Positions 34,867 to 43,126 of a stretch of 64,000 nt of DNA are shown in pieces (the stretch's first letter is position 1; the number at the start of each line of letters is the position of its first letter). This stretch comes from an uncultured Desulfovibrio sp. (GTDB taxonomy: Bacteria > Desulfobacterota > Desulfovibrionia > Desulfovibrionales > Desulfovibrionaceae): the NCBI RefSeq assembly GCF_902477725.1, contig NZ_CABSIF010000006.1, positions 1-64,000 of the forward strand. The letters are read 5' to 3'. A model generated the notes under the pieces. That model was given only the letters and a program-made list of their open reading frames with translations. It made no database searches and was not told the origin of the DNA. Position numbers and translations under genes: made by a program.

Positions 34867-36783
34867 ATGTACGTTTTTGCCTTTGCCCTTCAACTGGTGG
34901 CCCTGCTGGCCGCACTTGGCGGCTGTGGTCTGGCCCTTCTGCAATTGTGGCAAAACCGGGAAGACTCCCTCGCCGTGGTGGAAAAAGCCCACCTCGTTAT
35001 CAGCGGCGCGCTCTTGCTGGCCTCGGCCCTGCTGCTGCACGCTCTGTTCTGGAACGACTTCAGCGTGGCCTACGTTGCCAGCTATACTGACCGCGTACTG
35101 CCCGTATTTTACCGCCTCACGGCCTTCTGGGCCGGGCAGCCCGGCTCCATGCTCTTCTGGGCGCTGGCAGTGGGCCTGAGCGGCAGCGCCTTTGCCCTCA
35201 CGCGGGCCTACAGAAACCTCAGCCGCCCCACGCGCCTGTGGTACTGGAGCTTTTTTTACATCATCATGGGCTTTTTTGCCCTTATCCTCACCAGCTGGAG
35301 CAATCCCTTTGTGCTGCAATCGCCTGTTCCGGCAGACGGCAACGGCCTGAACCCCCTGCTCCAGAATCCCGGTATGATCTTTCATCCGCCGTTGCTGTTC
35401 CTTGGTTACGGCGGCTTTGCCGTGCCCGCCTGTCTGGCGCTGGCCCAGTGTCTTTCGGGGCAGAGCAGCAGCGAAGGGTCCTGGTTCCGCCTTTCGCGGC
35501 CCTTCATCATTCTGGCGTGGCTGTTCCTTACGGCGGGCATAGTGCTCGGCGCATGGTGGGCCTACATGGAGCTTGGCTGGGGCGGTTACTGGGCATGGGA
35601 CCCTGTGGAAAACGCATCTCTGGTGCCCTGGCTCATCGCCACGGCTTCGCTGCATACCCTGATTGTTGAAGACCGCCGGGGCAAGCTTGGGCGCGTCAAC
35701 GTCGCCATGATGGTGCTCACCACGGTTTCTGCCTTTTTTGCCACTTACCTCGTGCGCAGCGGCGTTATTGATTCCGTCCACGCCTTTGGCGACGGCAGCG
35801 TGGGTACGCCCCTGACCATCTTTGTGCTGGGCGGCCTTGTCATTGCCCTGTGGATTCCCTTTGCCTCGCCCAAAACCGGCAAACCCCTTGCCGGGCTTGA
35901 AAGCCGCGAAGGCTTTCTGACCCTTGTGGCCTGGGTGCTGCTGGCGCTTGCCGTGATTATTCTGGTTGCCACCATGTGGCCCGTCATCAGCAAGTTGTGG
36001 TCTACCGCGCCGCGCGGCCTTGACGCCCGCTTCTACAACCGCGTGTGCCTGCCCCTCGGCGCGCTGCTGGTGGTGATGATGGCTGCCTGTCCCTGGCTTG
36101 GCTGGGGCGGAGGCCTGCGCAACAAGAAGGGCTTTTTTGCCGTGATCGGGGCCTTTGCAGTCAGCGCCGGGGTTATCTGGGCGCTGGGCTACCATCAGCC
36201 CACGGCCCTGCTGGGCGCTTCCGCCGCTGTGGCTATTGTGCTTGGGGCCGTCATGCTGCTGGCAGACAAGGCCAACCGTTCGCAGCCCGTCACCATCGGG
36301 GCGCTGGGCGCGCATATCGGCATGGCGCTGGTCGCCATCGGTATCTCCTTTTCCGGCCCGTACACCACTGACCGCGAAATGATCCTCGCCAAGGGCGAAA
36401 GCAGCACCGTGGGCAGCTATACTGCCACCCTGCTTGAACTGGGCGAGGGCCGCCGCGTTGACCATGAATTTATCGCAGCGCGACTGGAAATCTTCAAGGA
36501 CGGCAAATCCCTCGGCATCGTCGCGCCGGAGCGCCGCCTGTACGACAAGTTCGGCACCATGCAATTCTCCGAAGTGGACGTGATCCCCGGCCTTGGCAAC
36601 GAAATCTACGCCTCCCTGCTGGGGCTGGACGAAAGCTCCAGAGTTGTGGTCAAGGTCAGCGTTGAGCCGCTGGTAAACTGGCTGTGGATCGGCGGCACCA
36701 TCATGTGCCTTGTGCCGCTTGCTGGCCTGCGCCGCCGCAAGAATCCCGCGCCGGAGTCGGACAGCGAGAACAGCGCGGCCTAG
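34867..36783 (+). CDS. ccmF: Cytochrome c heme lyase subunit CcmF
   Basis: This 638-residue inner-membrane protein has about 15 helices. The tryptophan-rich heme-handling motif reads WGGYWAWDPVENASLVPWL (about residues 238-256), flanked by conserved histidines (HPPLLFLGYG before, SLHT after). It receives heme from CcmE and ligates it to the apocytochrome CXXCH. Because the cluster has no CcmG or CcmH, CcmF must act with other partners here. It starts 212 bases after ccmE with AAAGGAG upstream. Confidence 0.94.
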   Translation: MYVFAFALQLVALLAALGGCGLALLQLWQNREDSLAVVEKAHLVISGALLLASALLLHALFWNDFSVAYVASYTDRVLPVFYRLTAFWAGQPGSMLFWALAVGLSGSAFALTRAYRNLSRPTRLWYWSFFYIIMGFFALILTSWSNPFVLQSPVPADGNGLNPLLQNPGMIFHPPLLFLGYGGFAVPACLALAQCLSGQSSSEGSWFRLSRPFIILAWLFLTAGIVLGAWWAYMELGWGGYWAWDPVENASLVPWLIATASLHTLIVEDRRGKLGRVNVAMMVLTTVSAFFATYLVRSGVIDSVHAFGDGSVGTPLTIFVLGGLVIALWIPFASPKTGKPLAGLESREGFLTLVAWVLLALAVIILVATMWPVISKLWSTAPRGLDARFYNRVCLPLGALLVVMMAACPWLGWGGGLRNKKGFFAVIGAFAVSAGVIWALGYHQPTALLGASAAVAIVLGAVMLLADKANRSQPVTIGALGAHIGMALVAIGISFSGPYTTDREMILAKGESSTVGSYTATLLELGEGRRVDHEFIAARLEIFKDGKSLGIVAPERRLYDKFGTMQFSEVDVIPGLGNEIYASLLGLDESSRVVVKVSVEPLVNWLWIGGTIMCLVPLAGLRRRKNPAPESDSENSAA

Positions 36784-36798
36784 CCGCAGGAGGCCCTC

Positions 36799-37506
36799 TT
36801 GCTGGAACTTGTGCGCGTTGCCAAGGTCTATGGCGTCAAGGTCGTCTTTAAAGACGTAAGCTGCGCTCTTGCTGCGGGCAGTGTCTCGCTGCTCGTGGGC
36901 GGCAACGGCGCGGGCAAGAGCACCCTCATGCGCATCATGGCGGGGCTTTCCCGCCCAAGCGCTGGCGCTGCCAACGTGGCAGATCAGGCCCGCGTGGGCT
37001 ATCTGGGGCACGCTACCTTTCTGTATCCCGGCCTCACGGCGGTGGAGAATCTGGCCTTCTGGCGCGATGCCTACGGCCTTAAGCTGACGCGTGACGATAT
37101 CATGGCCGGGCTGGCCCGCGTGGGGCTGGAAGCCCACGCCCACGAACGGGCGGGCGTGTTCTCGCGCGGTATGGCCCAGCGTCTGAACTTGGCGCGGGTG
37201 CTCATGCAGGCCCCGGACGTGCTTCTGCTGGACGAACCCGGCACAGGCCTTGATGTGGCCTCGCTGGCTCTGCTGCGGCGAGAGATTCTTGCAGCGCGCC
37301 AGCGCGGGGCATGCGTGGTGCTTATCAGCCACGATCTGGCGGGCGATGCGCCCCTGGCCGACAGGCTGCTGGCGCTGGAACACCGCAAGCTGGCTTATGA
37401 CGGCTCCCCGGCGGGATTTGGCGGCTTTGCTTCGGTGGAAACACTGGCAGGCGCTGCCGCAGAGGCTTCTGAACGCGCGCAGGGAGGCCCCGCATGCTGC
37501 GCCTGA
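36799..37506 (+). CDS. ccmA: Heme exporter ATPase CcmA
   Basis: This 235-residue ABC ATPase has Walker A GGNGAGKST (about 34-42), signature FSRGMAQRLNLAR, Walker B VLLLDEPGTGLD and the H-loop LISHD. It starts with TTG at 36799, directly after AGGAGG, and no ATG with comparable spacing exists. With CcmB it forms the ABC module that releases holo-CcmE from CcmC. The 3' end overlaps ccmB by 13 bases. Confidence 0.92.
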   Translation: MLELVRVAKVYGVKVVFKDVSCALAAGSVSLLVGGNGAGKSTLMRIMAGLSRPSAGAANVADQARVGYLGHATFLYPGLTAVENLAFWRDAYGLKLTRDDIMAGLARVGLEAHAHERAGVFSRGMAQRLNLARVLMQAPDVLLLDEPGTGLDVASLALLRREILAARQRGACVVLISHDLAGDAPLADRLLALEHRKLAYDGSPAGFGGFASVETLAGAAAEASERAQGGPACCA

Positions 37507-38171
37507 TGTTTGCAATGACCCGTAAGGATCTGGCCCTGACGCTGGCGCGTGGCAGCGGGCTGGTGCAGGCCTTGCTGCTCGGGCTTTTGCTGCTTTTTGT
37601 ATTCAGCCTGTCGCAGGGCATTGGCGAGCGCATGGCGCCGCAGGGCGCTGCGGCTGTGTTCTGGATAAGTTCCGCCTTTTGTCAGGTGCTTATTTTCAAC
37701 CAGCTCTATGCGCTGGAAGAAGTTAACAATTCCCGTCTCGGGCTTTTGCTGTGCCCCGCCCCGGTGCAGGCCGTATGGCTTGGCAAGGGCTGCGCGGGGC
37801 TTGCACTGCTGGTGCTGGCGCAGGTTATTTTTCTGCCTGCGGCTGTGGTCTTCTTGGGGCAGGAGCTTGGCGGGCCATTGCCCGAGGCTCTGCTGGCTCT
37901 TGTGCTGACGGATATCGGCATGTGCGCTCTCGGCTCCCTGCTGGGGGCGCTGGCGCAGGGGCAGGCCGCCCGTGAATCGTTGCTGAGCATTGTGCTTTTT
38001 CCGCTGCTGACGCCGCTTTTGCTGGCGGGTATAAGCGTGGGGGCGCAGGCGCTCGGCGCGGCCAATCCGGATGGCCCGGGGGCGTGGCTCGGCGTTGCCG
38101 CCGCCTTTGACGCCGTTTTTCTTGGTGCCGGGCTTTTGCTGTTTGGATACATCTACGCGGGGGATGAGTAA
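37494..38171 (+). CDS. ccmB: Heme exporter membrane subunit CcmB
   Basis: This 225-residue membrane protein has six predicted helices. The N-terminus MTRKDLALTLARGSGLVQALLLGLLLLFVFSL and the segment FWISSAFCQVLIFNQLYALEEVNNSRLGLLLCPAP match CcmB. It partners CcmA. Its stop codon shares a base with the ccmC start (TAATG). Confidence 0.92.
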   Translation: MLRLMFAMTRKDLALTLARGSGLVQALLLGLLLLFVFSLSQGIGERMAPQGAAAVFWISSAFCQVLIFNQLYALEEVNNSRLGLLLCPAPVQAVWLGKGCAGLALLVLAQVIFLPAAVVFLGQELGGPLPEALLALVLTDIGMCALGSLLGALAQGQAARESLLSIVLFPLLTPLLLAGISVGAQALGAANPDGPGAWLGVAAAFDAVFLGAGLLLFGYIYAGDE

Positions 38172-38854
38172 TGCCCAAGTGTTCGGCGTTGCCGCAGATT
38201 CTGGCCCTGCTGGGGGGCGTTGCCTTTGCCGCCTGTCAGTGGCTTGTGTTTGCCTATGCCCCCGAGGAAGTGACCCTGGGGCTGGCGCAAAAGATATTTT
38301 ACATCCACCTGCCCATGTCGTGGTGGGCGCTGGTGAGTTTTTTTGTGGTGTTTGGCGCATCTGTGGCCTACCTGTGGCGGCGTAATCCCGCTGCGGACAG
38401 GCTGGCCGCAGCCGCCGCAGAAGTGGGCGTGCTGCTGGGCGGCCTTGCGCTGGTCACGGGCATGCTCTGGGCGCGCCGCTCGTGGGGCGTGTGGTGGACG
38501 TGGGATCCGCGCTTGACCACAACCCTGATCATGTGGTTCGTGTACGCGGGCTATCTGGTTTTGCGCGGGCTTGACCTGTCGCCGCAGCGCCGCAATACGG
38601 TGTGCGCCGTGGTGGGCGTGGTGGCCTTTCTGGATGTGCCGCTGGTCTTTATGTCGGCGCGCATCTGGCGGTCCATCCATCCGGCTGTTTTTGGCAGCAA
38701 GGGCGGCGGGCTGGAGCCTGAAATGCGCATTACCGTCATGGCCTGCGTTGCCTGTTTTGGCCTGTTGTGGGCGGCCCTGGTGTGGCTGCGCAAGCGTCAG
38801 CTTGATCTGCGCGACCGCCTTGACGCGCTGGCGCAAAATCGGCTGAATGCCTAA
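38171..38854 (+). CDS. ccmC: Heme handling protein CcmC
   Basis: This 227-residue membrane protein has six helices and the tryptophan-rich motif WGVWWTWDPRLTTTLIMWFVY (about 108-128), with conserved histidines in IFYIHLPMSWWAL and SIHP. It loads heme onto CcmE. It is translationally coupled to ccmB. Confidence 0.94.
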   Translation: MPKCSALPQILALLGGVAFAACQWLVFAYAPEEVTLGLAQKIFYIHLPMSWWALVSFFVVFGASVAYLWRRNPAADRLAAAAAEVGVLLGGLALVTGMLWARRSWGVWWTWDPRLTTTLIMWFVYAGYLVLRGLDLSPQRRNTVCAVVGVVAFLDVPLVFMSARIWRSIHPAVFGSKGGGLEPEMRITVMACVACFGLLWAALVWLRKRQLDLRDRLDALAQNRLNA

Positions 38855-38899
38855 AATTTCGGCCCGTAACTGAAATCATTCACTCCACCCGGAGGAACT

Positions 38900-39037
38900 A
38901 TGGATACACTGACATGGGTAATCATGGCCAATGCCGTCGTGTGGATTGGCATTGGCTCGTATATGGCTTTTCTGGCGGCTCGCCAGCGTTCACTGGCCGC
39001 GCGCCTTGCCCAGATGGAGATGCTCAATCATGACTGA
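38900..39037 (+). CDS. ccmD: CcmD-like small membrane protein
   Basis: This 45-residue protein (MDTLTWVIMANAVVWIGIG..) has one membrane helix (about 5-27) and a basic C-terminal tail (ARQRSLAARLAQME), as in CcmD, which helps release holo-CcmE from CcmABC. GGAGG lies 6 bases before the ATG. It overlaps the TPR gene by 8 bases (ATGACTGA). Short length limits certainty; position and layout are the main support. Confidence 0.75.
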   Translation: MDTLTWVIMANAVVWIGIGSYMAFLAARQRSLAARLAQMEMLNHD

Positions 39038-39707
39038 TACGAAGAAAAGCAACCTTTCCGCCCGCATACTTATTGTCGCGTTGGCTGTTGCGCTGGCCGT
39101 GATGCTTGGGGCTTCGCTCAAGGCGCGGTTCCAGAATCCGCATCTCACTGTGGCGGCCCGTCAACAGCAGGGCATGGGCGGTGGTGAAGCTGGCGAAGAT
39201 GCCCAGACCGTGGGCAAGCTCATGCGTCAGGTCGCGGAAAATCCGCAGGATCTTGGTGCGCTTATTCACCTGATCGAGCATCTTGTGACCGCGCAGAACT
39301 GGGATGCGGCGGAAACCTTTGCCCAGCGCGCCGTGACCATGGACGTGAGCAATTCCAAGCCCCTGTACCTGCTTGGCGTAATCCAGCACAATCAGGGCCG
39401 CCACAAGGAAGCCGCCGAAGCCCTTGAGCAGGTTGTGAAGATCAAGGACGAAGCCTCCGTGCGCTACAGCCTCGGCGTGCTGTACATCTATTTTCTCGAA
39501 GACCCAAAGCGCGGCGCGGAGCACCTGCGCGCGGGCCTGACCGACGCCACCGCCAGCGAAGAACTCAAGGCTGCCATCAAGCAGGAACTGGAAAAAGTCC
39601 CCGCAGTGCAAGAAGCCCAACCCGCCGTAGCCAAGCCCGATGCCAAGGCAGACGCCAAGGCGGACAAGAAAGCTGACAAAAAGGCAGACAAGAAAGCCGC
39701 CAAGTAA
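39030..39707 (+). CDS. TPR protein of the ccm operon (CcmI/NrfG-like)
   Basis: This 225-residue protein has one N-terminal TM (about 11-28), then TPR repeats (about 62-170, NWDAAETFAQRAVTMDVSNSKPLYLLGVIQHNQGRHKEAAEALEQVV). The Lys/Ala/Asp-rich tail (about 196-225) is built of repeated KADKKADKKA units. In other Ccm systems the TPR part of CcmI or CcmH binds the apocytochrome C-terminus, and this protein probably has that role. The TTT T-tail terminator after it closes the operon. Confidence 0.8.
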   Translation: MTDTKKSNLSARILIVALAVALAVMLGASLKARFQNPHLTVAARQQQGMGGGEAGEDAQTVGKLMRQVAENPQDLGALIHLIEHLVTAQNWDAAETFAQRAVTMDVSNSKPLYLLGVIQHNQGRHKEAAEALEQVVKIKDEASVRYSLGVLYIYFLEDPKRGAEHLRAGLTDATASEELKAAIKQELEKVPAVQEAQPAVAKPDAKADAKADKKADKKADKKAAK

Positions 39708-39731
39708 GGCTTTTCTGCCAGCCAGAAATTA

Positions 39732-39768
39732 AAAAGGCCTCTGTGGAACTGCTCCACCGAGGCCTTTT
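39732..39768 (+). terminator. Terminator of the ccm operon
   Basis: AAAAGGCCTC (39732-39741) and GAGGCCTTTT (39759-39768) form the outer stem, with an inner GTGGA/TCCAC stem. It is 24 bases after the TPR stop. Confidence 0.88.
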
Positions 39769-39834
39769 GCTGATTTGAATGGCCTTGTTAGCCACCCCTG
39801 ATAGCAGAATAAAAAATTTAGGGGTTGGGGGTAC

Positions 39835-39867
39835 GGGGAGGAGACCCTTTTTAGAGGGTCCCTCCCC
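39835..39867 (-). terminator. Long hairpin after the aconitase gene
   Basis: GGGGAGG-a-GACCCT pairs with AGGGTC-CCTCCCC (39855-39867) around a 6-base loop. It lies 15 bases after the aconitase stop codon on the minus strand. Similar GGGAGGGACCCT hairpins are frequent at gene ends in Desulfovibrio from general knowledge. Confidence 0.7.
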
Positions 39868-39881
39868 CGAAAAATTCTCGC

Positions 39882-42173
39882 CTAGCTGTTGTAGAAGTTG
39901 ATCAGGCAGCCATTGAGGATGATTTTGCGTTCATCACTGGTCAGTTCCTTGAGCGCAAGGTTGATCTGCTGAGCCTGTCCGTCTTCGCTGGCAACGTAGC
40001 CGGTGAAGGAGGGGTCGGCGTTCTGCACGGCGCTGCGCACGTTGGGCACCACCAGCCAGTCGCCGACTTTCAGGCTGTCGGCCAGCGAGGGATCAACGAT
40101 AAAGGGCAGCATGCCCCAGTTGATAAGGTTGGAGCGGTAACGCTTGGTGGCGTATTCCACGGCCATGTTGGCCCAGCCGCCCAGCACCTTCTGGCAGGAG
40201 GCCGCCTGTTCGCGGGCCGAACCGTCGCCGGGCTTTACGGCAAAGATTGTGGAGCCAAGGCCCACCTGCTTGAGGTCGGCTGCGCCCTGCAATACATCAA
40301 GACCGCACACGGCAAAGAGCCCCCGCGCCTTGGCAAGCAACTCCGCATTGGCGGGATTGGCGAGGCGGGCGGCTTCCATGGCGTTAACAGCCTTGGCGCG
40401 TCCCACATAGCCGGGATCCTTGCGGGAAAGCGTGTATTCCGCCAGCTTGAGCGGATTGGAACGCAATGACGAAGTTTCGCCGGAGGGGATCAGCTCGTCC
40501 GTGGTGGTGACCGGGTCGGTGATCACGCTTACCACCTGCAAGAGCAGATGTTCGGGCAGGGGGCTCATGCTCGGCCAGTCGGCAATGTTGGGGCCGCGCA
40601 CGAGCTGGGCTTCGGGTTCCGCCTTGCCAAAGCCGTTGTACACGCGGCTGTGGTAGATGAGCGGCTCAAAGGAGTAGGAAAGATCGACATTGGCCAGCGT
40701 GGGCGCAGACCAGTCAAGCTCGGTTGCCGGGGTAAGGCGGCCGCCATTGGCCGCAGTGGCGGCGATGGAGCGGGCGTCCATGAGGGCCACCGTGGAAACC
40801 TGCCCGTTGGAAGGCTTGGAGCCTTCGCGGTTGGGGAAGTTGCGGGTGGTGTGGCGGATGGAGAGCGCCCCGTGGGCCGGGGTATCGCCAGCGCCGAAAC
40901 AGGGGCCGCAGAAGGCCGTCTTCATCACCGCGCCTGCAAGCATAAGTTTGGCGGTTGCGCCGTTTTTGACGAGCGCAAGGCCCTGCGGTTCGCTGGCGGG
41001 GTACACGGCCAGATTGAAGGCCTGATTGCCCGTGGATTTGCCGTCCAGGATGGCGGCAGCCAGGGCGATATTTTCAAAATTGCCGCCAGCGCAGCCAGCA
41101 ATAATGCCCTGATCCACCCACACGCCGCCATCGCGCACCTTGGCGCGCATGTTCAGACCCTTGGCCGCATCGCCAAACTGGCGTTGGGCTTCGGCTTCCA
41201 CTTCGGCCAGCAGTTCGGCCCCGTGCTTGGCAACTTCGGCCACGGGGTACACGTTGCTGGGGTGGAAGGGCAGGGCGATCATGGGCACAATCCTGCTCAG
41301 ATCAACGCGGATAAGGCCATCGTAGCAAGCCGGGCCTTCAAGCCTCAGCTCGGCGTAGTCGCCCGCGCGGCCGTGCATGGTCATGTAGTCGCGCACCTTT
41401 TCGTCCGTGGTCCAGATGGACGACAGACAGGTGGTTTCCGTGGTCATGACGTCAATGCCGCAGCGGTATTCCACGGAAAGACCCGCCACGCCGGGGCCCA
41501 TGAATTCCATGACCTTGTTCTTCACAAAGCCGTTTTTGAACACCGCGCCAATGATGGCAAGGGCCACGTCCTGCGGGCCAACACCGGGGCGGGGCGTGCC
41601 TTCAAGCCACACAGCCACCTTTTGCGGGTTGGTCACATCGTAGGTCTTGCCAAGCAGCTGCTTGACCAGTTCCGGCCCGCCTTCGCCAATGGCCATTACG
41701 CCCAGCGCGCCGTAGCGGGTGTGGCTGTCTGATCCAAGGATCATGCCGCCGCACTTGGTCATCATTTCGCGCACATACTGGTGGATGACCGCCAGATGCG
41801 GGGGCACAAAGATGCCGCCGTACTTGCGGGCAGCGGAAAGACCGAAGAGATGGTCGTCTTCATTGATGGTGCCGCCCACGGCGCACAGGCTGTTGTGGCA
41901 GTTGGTCAGCGCGTATGGGACAGGGAATTCCTTGAGTCCGCTGGCGCGGGCCGTCTGCACAATACCCACATAGGTGATGTCGTGCGAGGCCATGGCGTCA
42001 AAACGGATGCGCAGCACGTTGTCGTCCGTGCCGGTATTGTGCGCCGCCAGAATGCGGGCGGAAAGACTGTTTTTGCGGGCGGCTTCGATATCCACGCCCT
42101 TGGCGCGGGCTTCTTCAGCCATGCTTATGCCGTTGGCGTCAATCACCACAGAACTGTTCACAATTTCGATCAT
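39882..42173 (-). CDS. Aconitase-superfamily hydratase (YbhJ type), probable aconitase
   Basis: This 763-residue protein has the aconitase fold. The cluster cysteines are Cys361 and Cys422-x-x-Cys425 (FCGPCFGAGDTP); the GSDSHTRYGALG motif (147-158) holds substrate-binding residues, and the swivel domain follows near residue 600. It belongs to the uncharacterised YbhJ branch rather than AcnA or AcnB, but its place in a citrate synthase and isocitrate dehydrogenase cluster argues that it interconverts citrate and isocitrate here. Start at ATG 42173 with AAGGTC upstream. It lies 42 bases after the LysE gene. Confidence 0.88.
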   Translation of the reverse strand: MIEIVNSSVVIDANGISMAEEARAKGVDIEAARKNSLSARILAAHNTGTDDNVLRIRFDAMASHDITYVGIVQTARASGLKEFPVPYALTNCHNSLCAVGGTINEDDHLFGLSAARKYGGIFVPPHLAVIHQYVREMMTKCGGMILGSDSHTRYGALGVMAIGEGGPELVKQLLGKTYDVTNPQKVAVWLEGTPRPGVGPQDVALAIIGAVFKNGFVKNKVMEFMGPGVAGLSVEYRCGIDVMTTETTCLSSIWTTDEKVRDYMTMHGRAGDYAELRLEGPACYDGLIRVDLSRIVPMIALPFHPSNVYPVAEVAKHGAELLAEVEAEAQRQFGDAAKGLNMRAKVRDGGVWVDQGIIAGCAGGNFENIALAAAILDGKSTGNQAFNLAVYPASEPQGLALVKNGATAKLMLAGAVMKTAFCGPCFGAGDTPAHGALSIRHTTRNFPNREGSKPSNGQVSTVALMDARSIAATAANGGRLTPATELDWSAPTLANVDLSYSFEPLIYHSRVYNGFGKAEPEAQLVRGPNIADWPSMSPLPEHLLLQVVSVITDPVTTTDELIPSGETSSLRSNPLKLAEYTLSRKDPGYVGRAKAVNAMEAARLANPANAELLAKARGLFAVCGLDVLQGAADLKQVGLGSTIFAVKPGDGSAREQAASCQKVLGGWANMAVEYATKRYRSNLINWGMLPFIVDPSLADSLKVGDWLVVPNVRSAVQNADPSFTGYVASEDGQAQQINLALKELTSDERKIILNGCLINFYNS

Positions 42174-42215
42174 GGCAGACCTTCAGGGGTTTGCGGGTCG
42201 CTGGCGCGACGCGGG

Positions 42216-42893
42216 TTAGCGAGCTTGCGCCGTGGCCAGTTTGAGGCCAAAGGCTATGAACACAAGGCCAGTGCAGCGCTGCATCCACTTCTGAAAACGG
42301 CTGTTCTCAAAGATGTGCCGGATGCGGCCCAACATATAGGCCAGCGGCACATACCAGAACAGACACAGTCCAGACATGATGCTGCCCAGGGTGAGAAACT
42401 GCGGGGCAAGCGGTGCGTGGGGATCCATGAACTGGGGGAGAAAAGTCAGAAAAATCAGCACAGCCTTGGGATTCAGCGCATTGGTCAGAAAGCCCTGGCC
42501 GAAGAAGTGCAGCCATTGGCGCAACGTCAGACGTTGCACTGACCGGGCGGGATTCGGCTCCTGCGCCGTTTTAACTACCGCCGCGCTTACAGGCTGGCCA
42601 GCACGTTGCCCGGCGCGTATGGCCTGAATGCCCAGCCACACCAGATAGGCCGCGCCCACATATTTGAGGATGCTGAACCACAGCACGGACTGGGCGATGA
42701 TGGCCGAAATGCCCAGCATGGCTGCCGTGGTGTGCACACAGATGCCAAGGGCCACGCCCACTGCCGCGGCCTGCCCCTGCGGGCGACCATTCATGAGCGA
42801 AATTTTGGCAATAAGCGCAAAATCCGGCCCCGGCAACATTACCAGAATGGCGGCCATGGGCACAAAGAGCAGCAGAGTATCCAGTGAAATCAT
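42216..42893 (-). CDS. LysE/RhtB family amino-acid exporter
   Basis: This 225-residue inner-membrane protein has six predicted helices. The signature MLPGPDFALIAKISLMNGRPQGQAAAVGVALGICVHTTAAMLG (about residues 19-62) is classic for LysE/RhtB exporters. A start at 42893 is preferred over 42908 because AAGGA lies 8 bases before it. It is inserted between isocitrate dehydrogenase and aconitase genes but in its own transcription unit start, behind a terminator and a structured leader. The exported substrate is unknown; an amino acid from the 2-oxoglutarate family would fit the context. Confidence 0.9.
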   Translation of the reverse strand: MISLDTLLLFVPMAAILVMLPGPDFALIAKISLMNGRPQGQAAAVGVALGICVHTTAAMLGISAIIAQSVLWFSILKYVGAAYLVWLGIQAIRAGQRAGQPVSAAVVKTAQEPNPARSVQRLTLRQWLHFFGQGFLTNALNPKAVLIFLTFLPQFMDPHAPLAPQFLTLGSIMSGLCLFWYVPLAYMLGRIRHIFENSRFQKWMQRCTGLVFIAFGLKLATAQAR

Positions 42894-42929
42894 GGTGTAG
42901 TCCTTCATTCAAGCCAGAGCAGGAGAAAT

Positions 42930-43000
42930 AAAAGGAGTACCTTGCGGTTGCGCCCGTCAGTCGGTTGACCTCCGAACAGAGCCGTAAAGACACTCCTTTT
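42930..43000 (-). promoter_or_regulatory. Structured 71-nt leader of the LysE gene, riboswitch-like
   Basis: On the minus strand AAAAGGAGT (43000-42992) and ACTCCTTTT (42938-42930) close a 9-bp outer stem around a 53-nt core with repeated CAACCG/GCAACCGCA elements and further pairing potential. The 3' arm ends about 37 bases before the start codon. It resembles the closed-multiloop shape of a riboswitch aptamer, but I cannot match it to a known class. Confidence 0.4.
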
Positions 43001-43003
43001 CTT

Positions 43004-43026
43004 CATATTCTACCTTCAAGAATATG
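43004..43026 (-). promoter_or_regulatory. Inverted repeat upstream of the LysE leader
   Basis: CATATTCT (43004-43011) and AGAATATG (43019-43026) form a perfect 8-bp palindrome with a 7-base spacer, just upstream of the structured leader. It is a likely operator or promoter element for the LysE gene. Confidence 0.4.
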
Positions 43027-43091
43027 CATCTGGCCGGGCAATTGGCCGTATGACTAGCCATGCAGCTGGCCCGCGCAGCATGCAGAAGTAA

Positions 43092-43117
43092 AGCCCGTAA
43101 CCTTTCGGCCACGGGCT
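43092..43117 (-). terminator. Terminator after isocitrate dehydrogenase
   Basis: AGCCCGT (43092-43098) and ACGGGCT (43111-43117) form a stem followed on the minus strand by TTTA. It sits 10 bases after the icd stop codon and ends the Re-citrate synthase/icd transcript. Confidence 0.65.
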
Positions 43118-43126
43118 AACATATCT

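Noticed and set aside
34771..37515. 914-codon open frame on the minus strand across the ccm genes
   Set aside because: It is the antisense of ccmF and ccmA, which have clear motifs and ribosome sites. The frame is an effect of GC-rich codon use; its translation is low-complexity with no family features. The same holds for long antisense frames at 13222-14745, 3796-5187 and 4979-6481.
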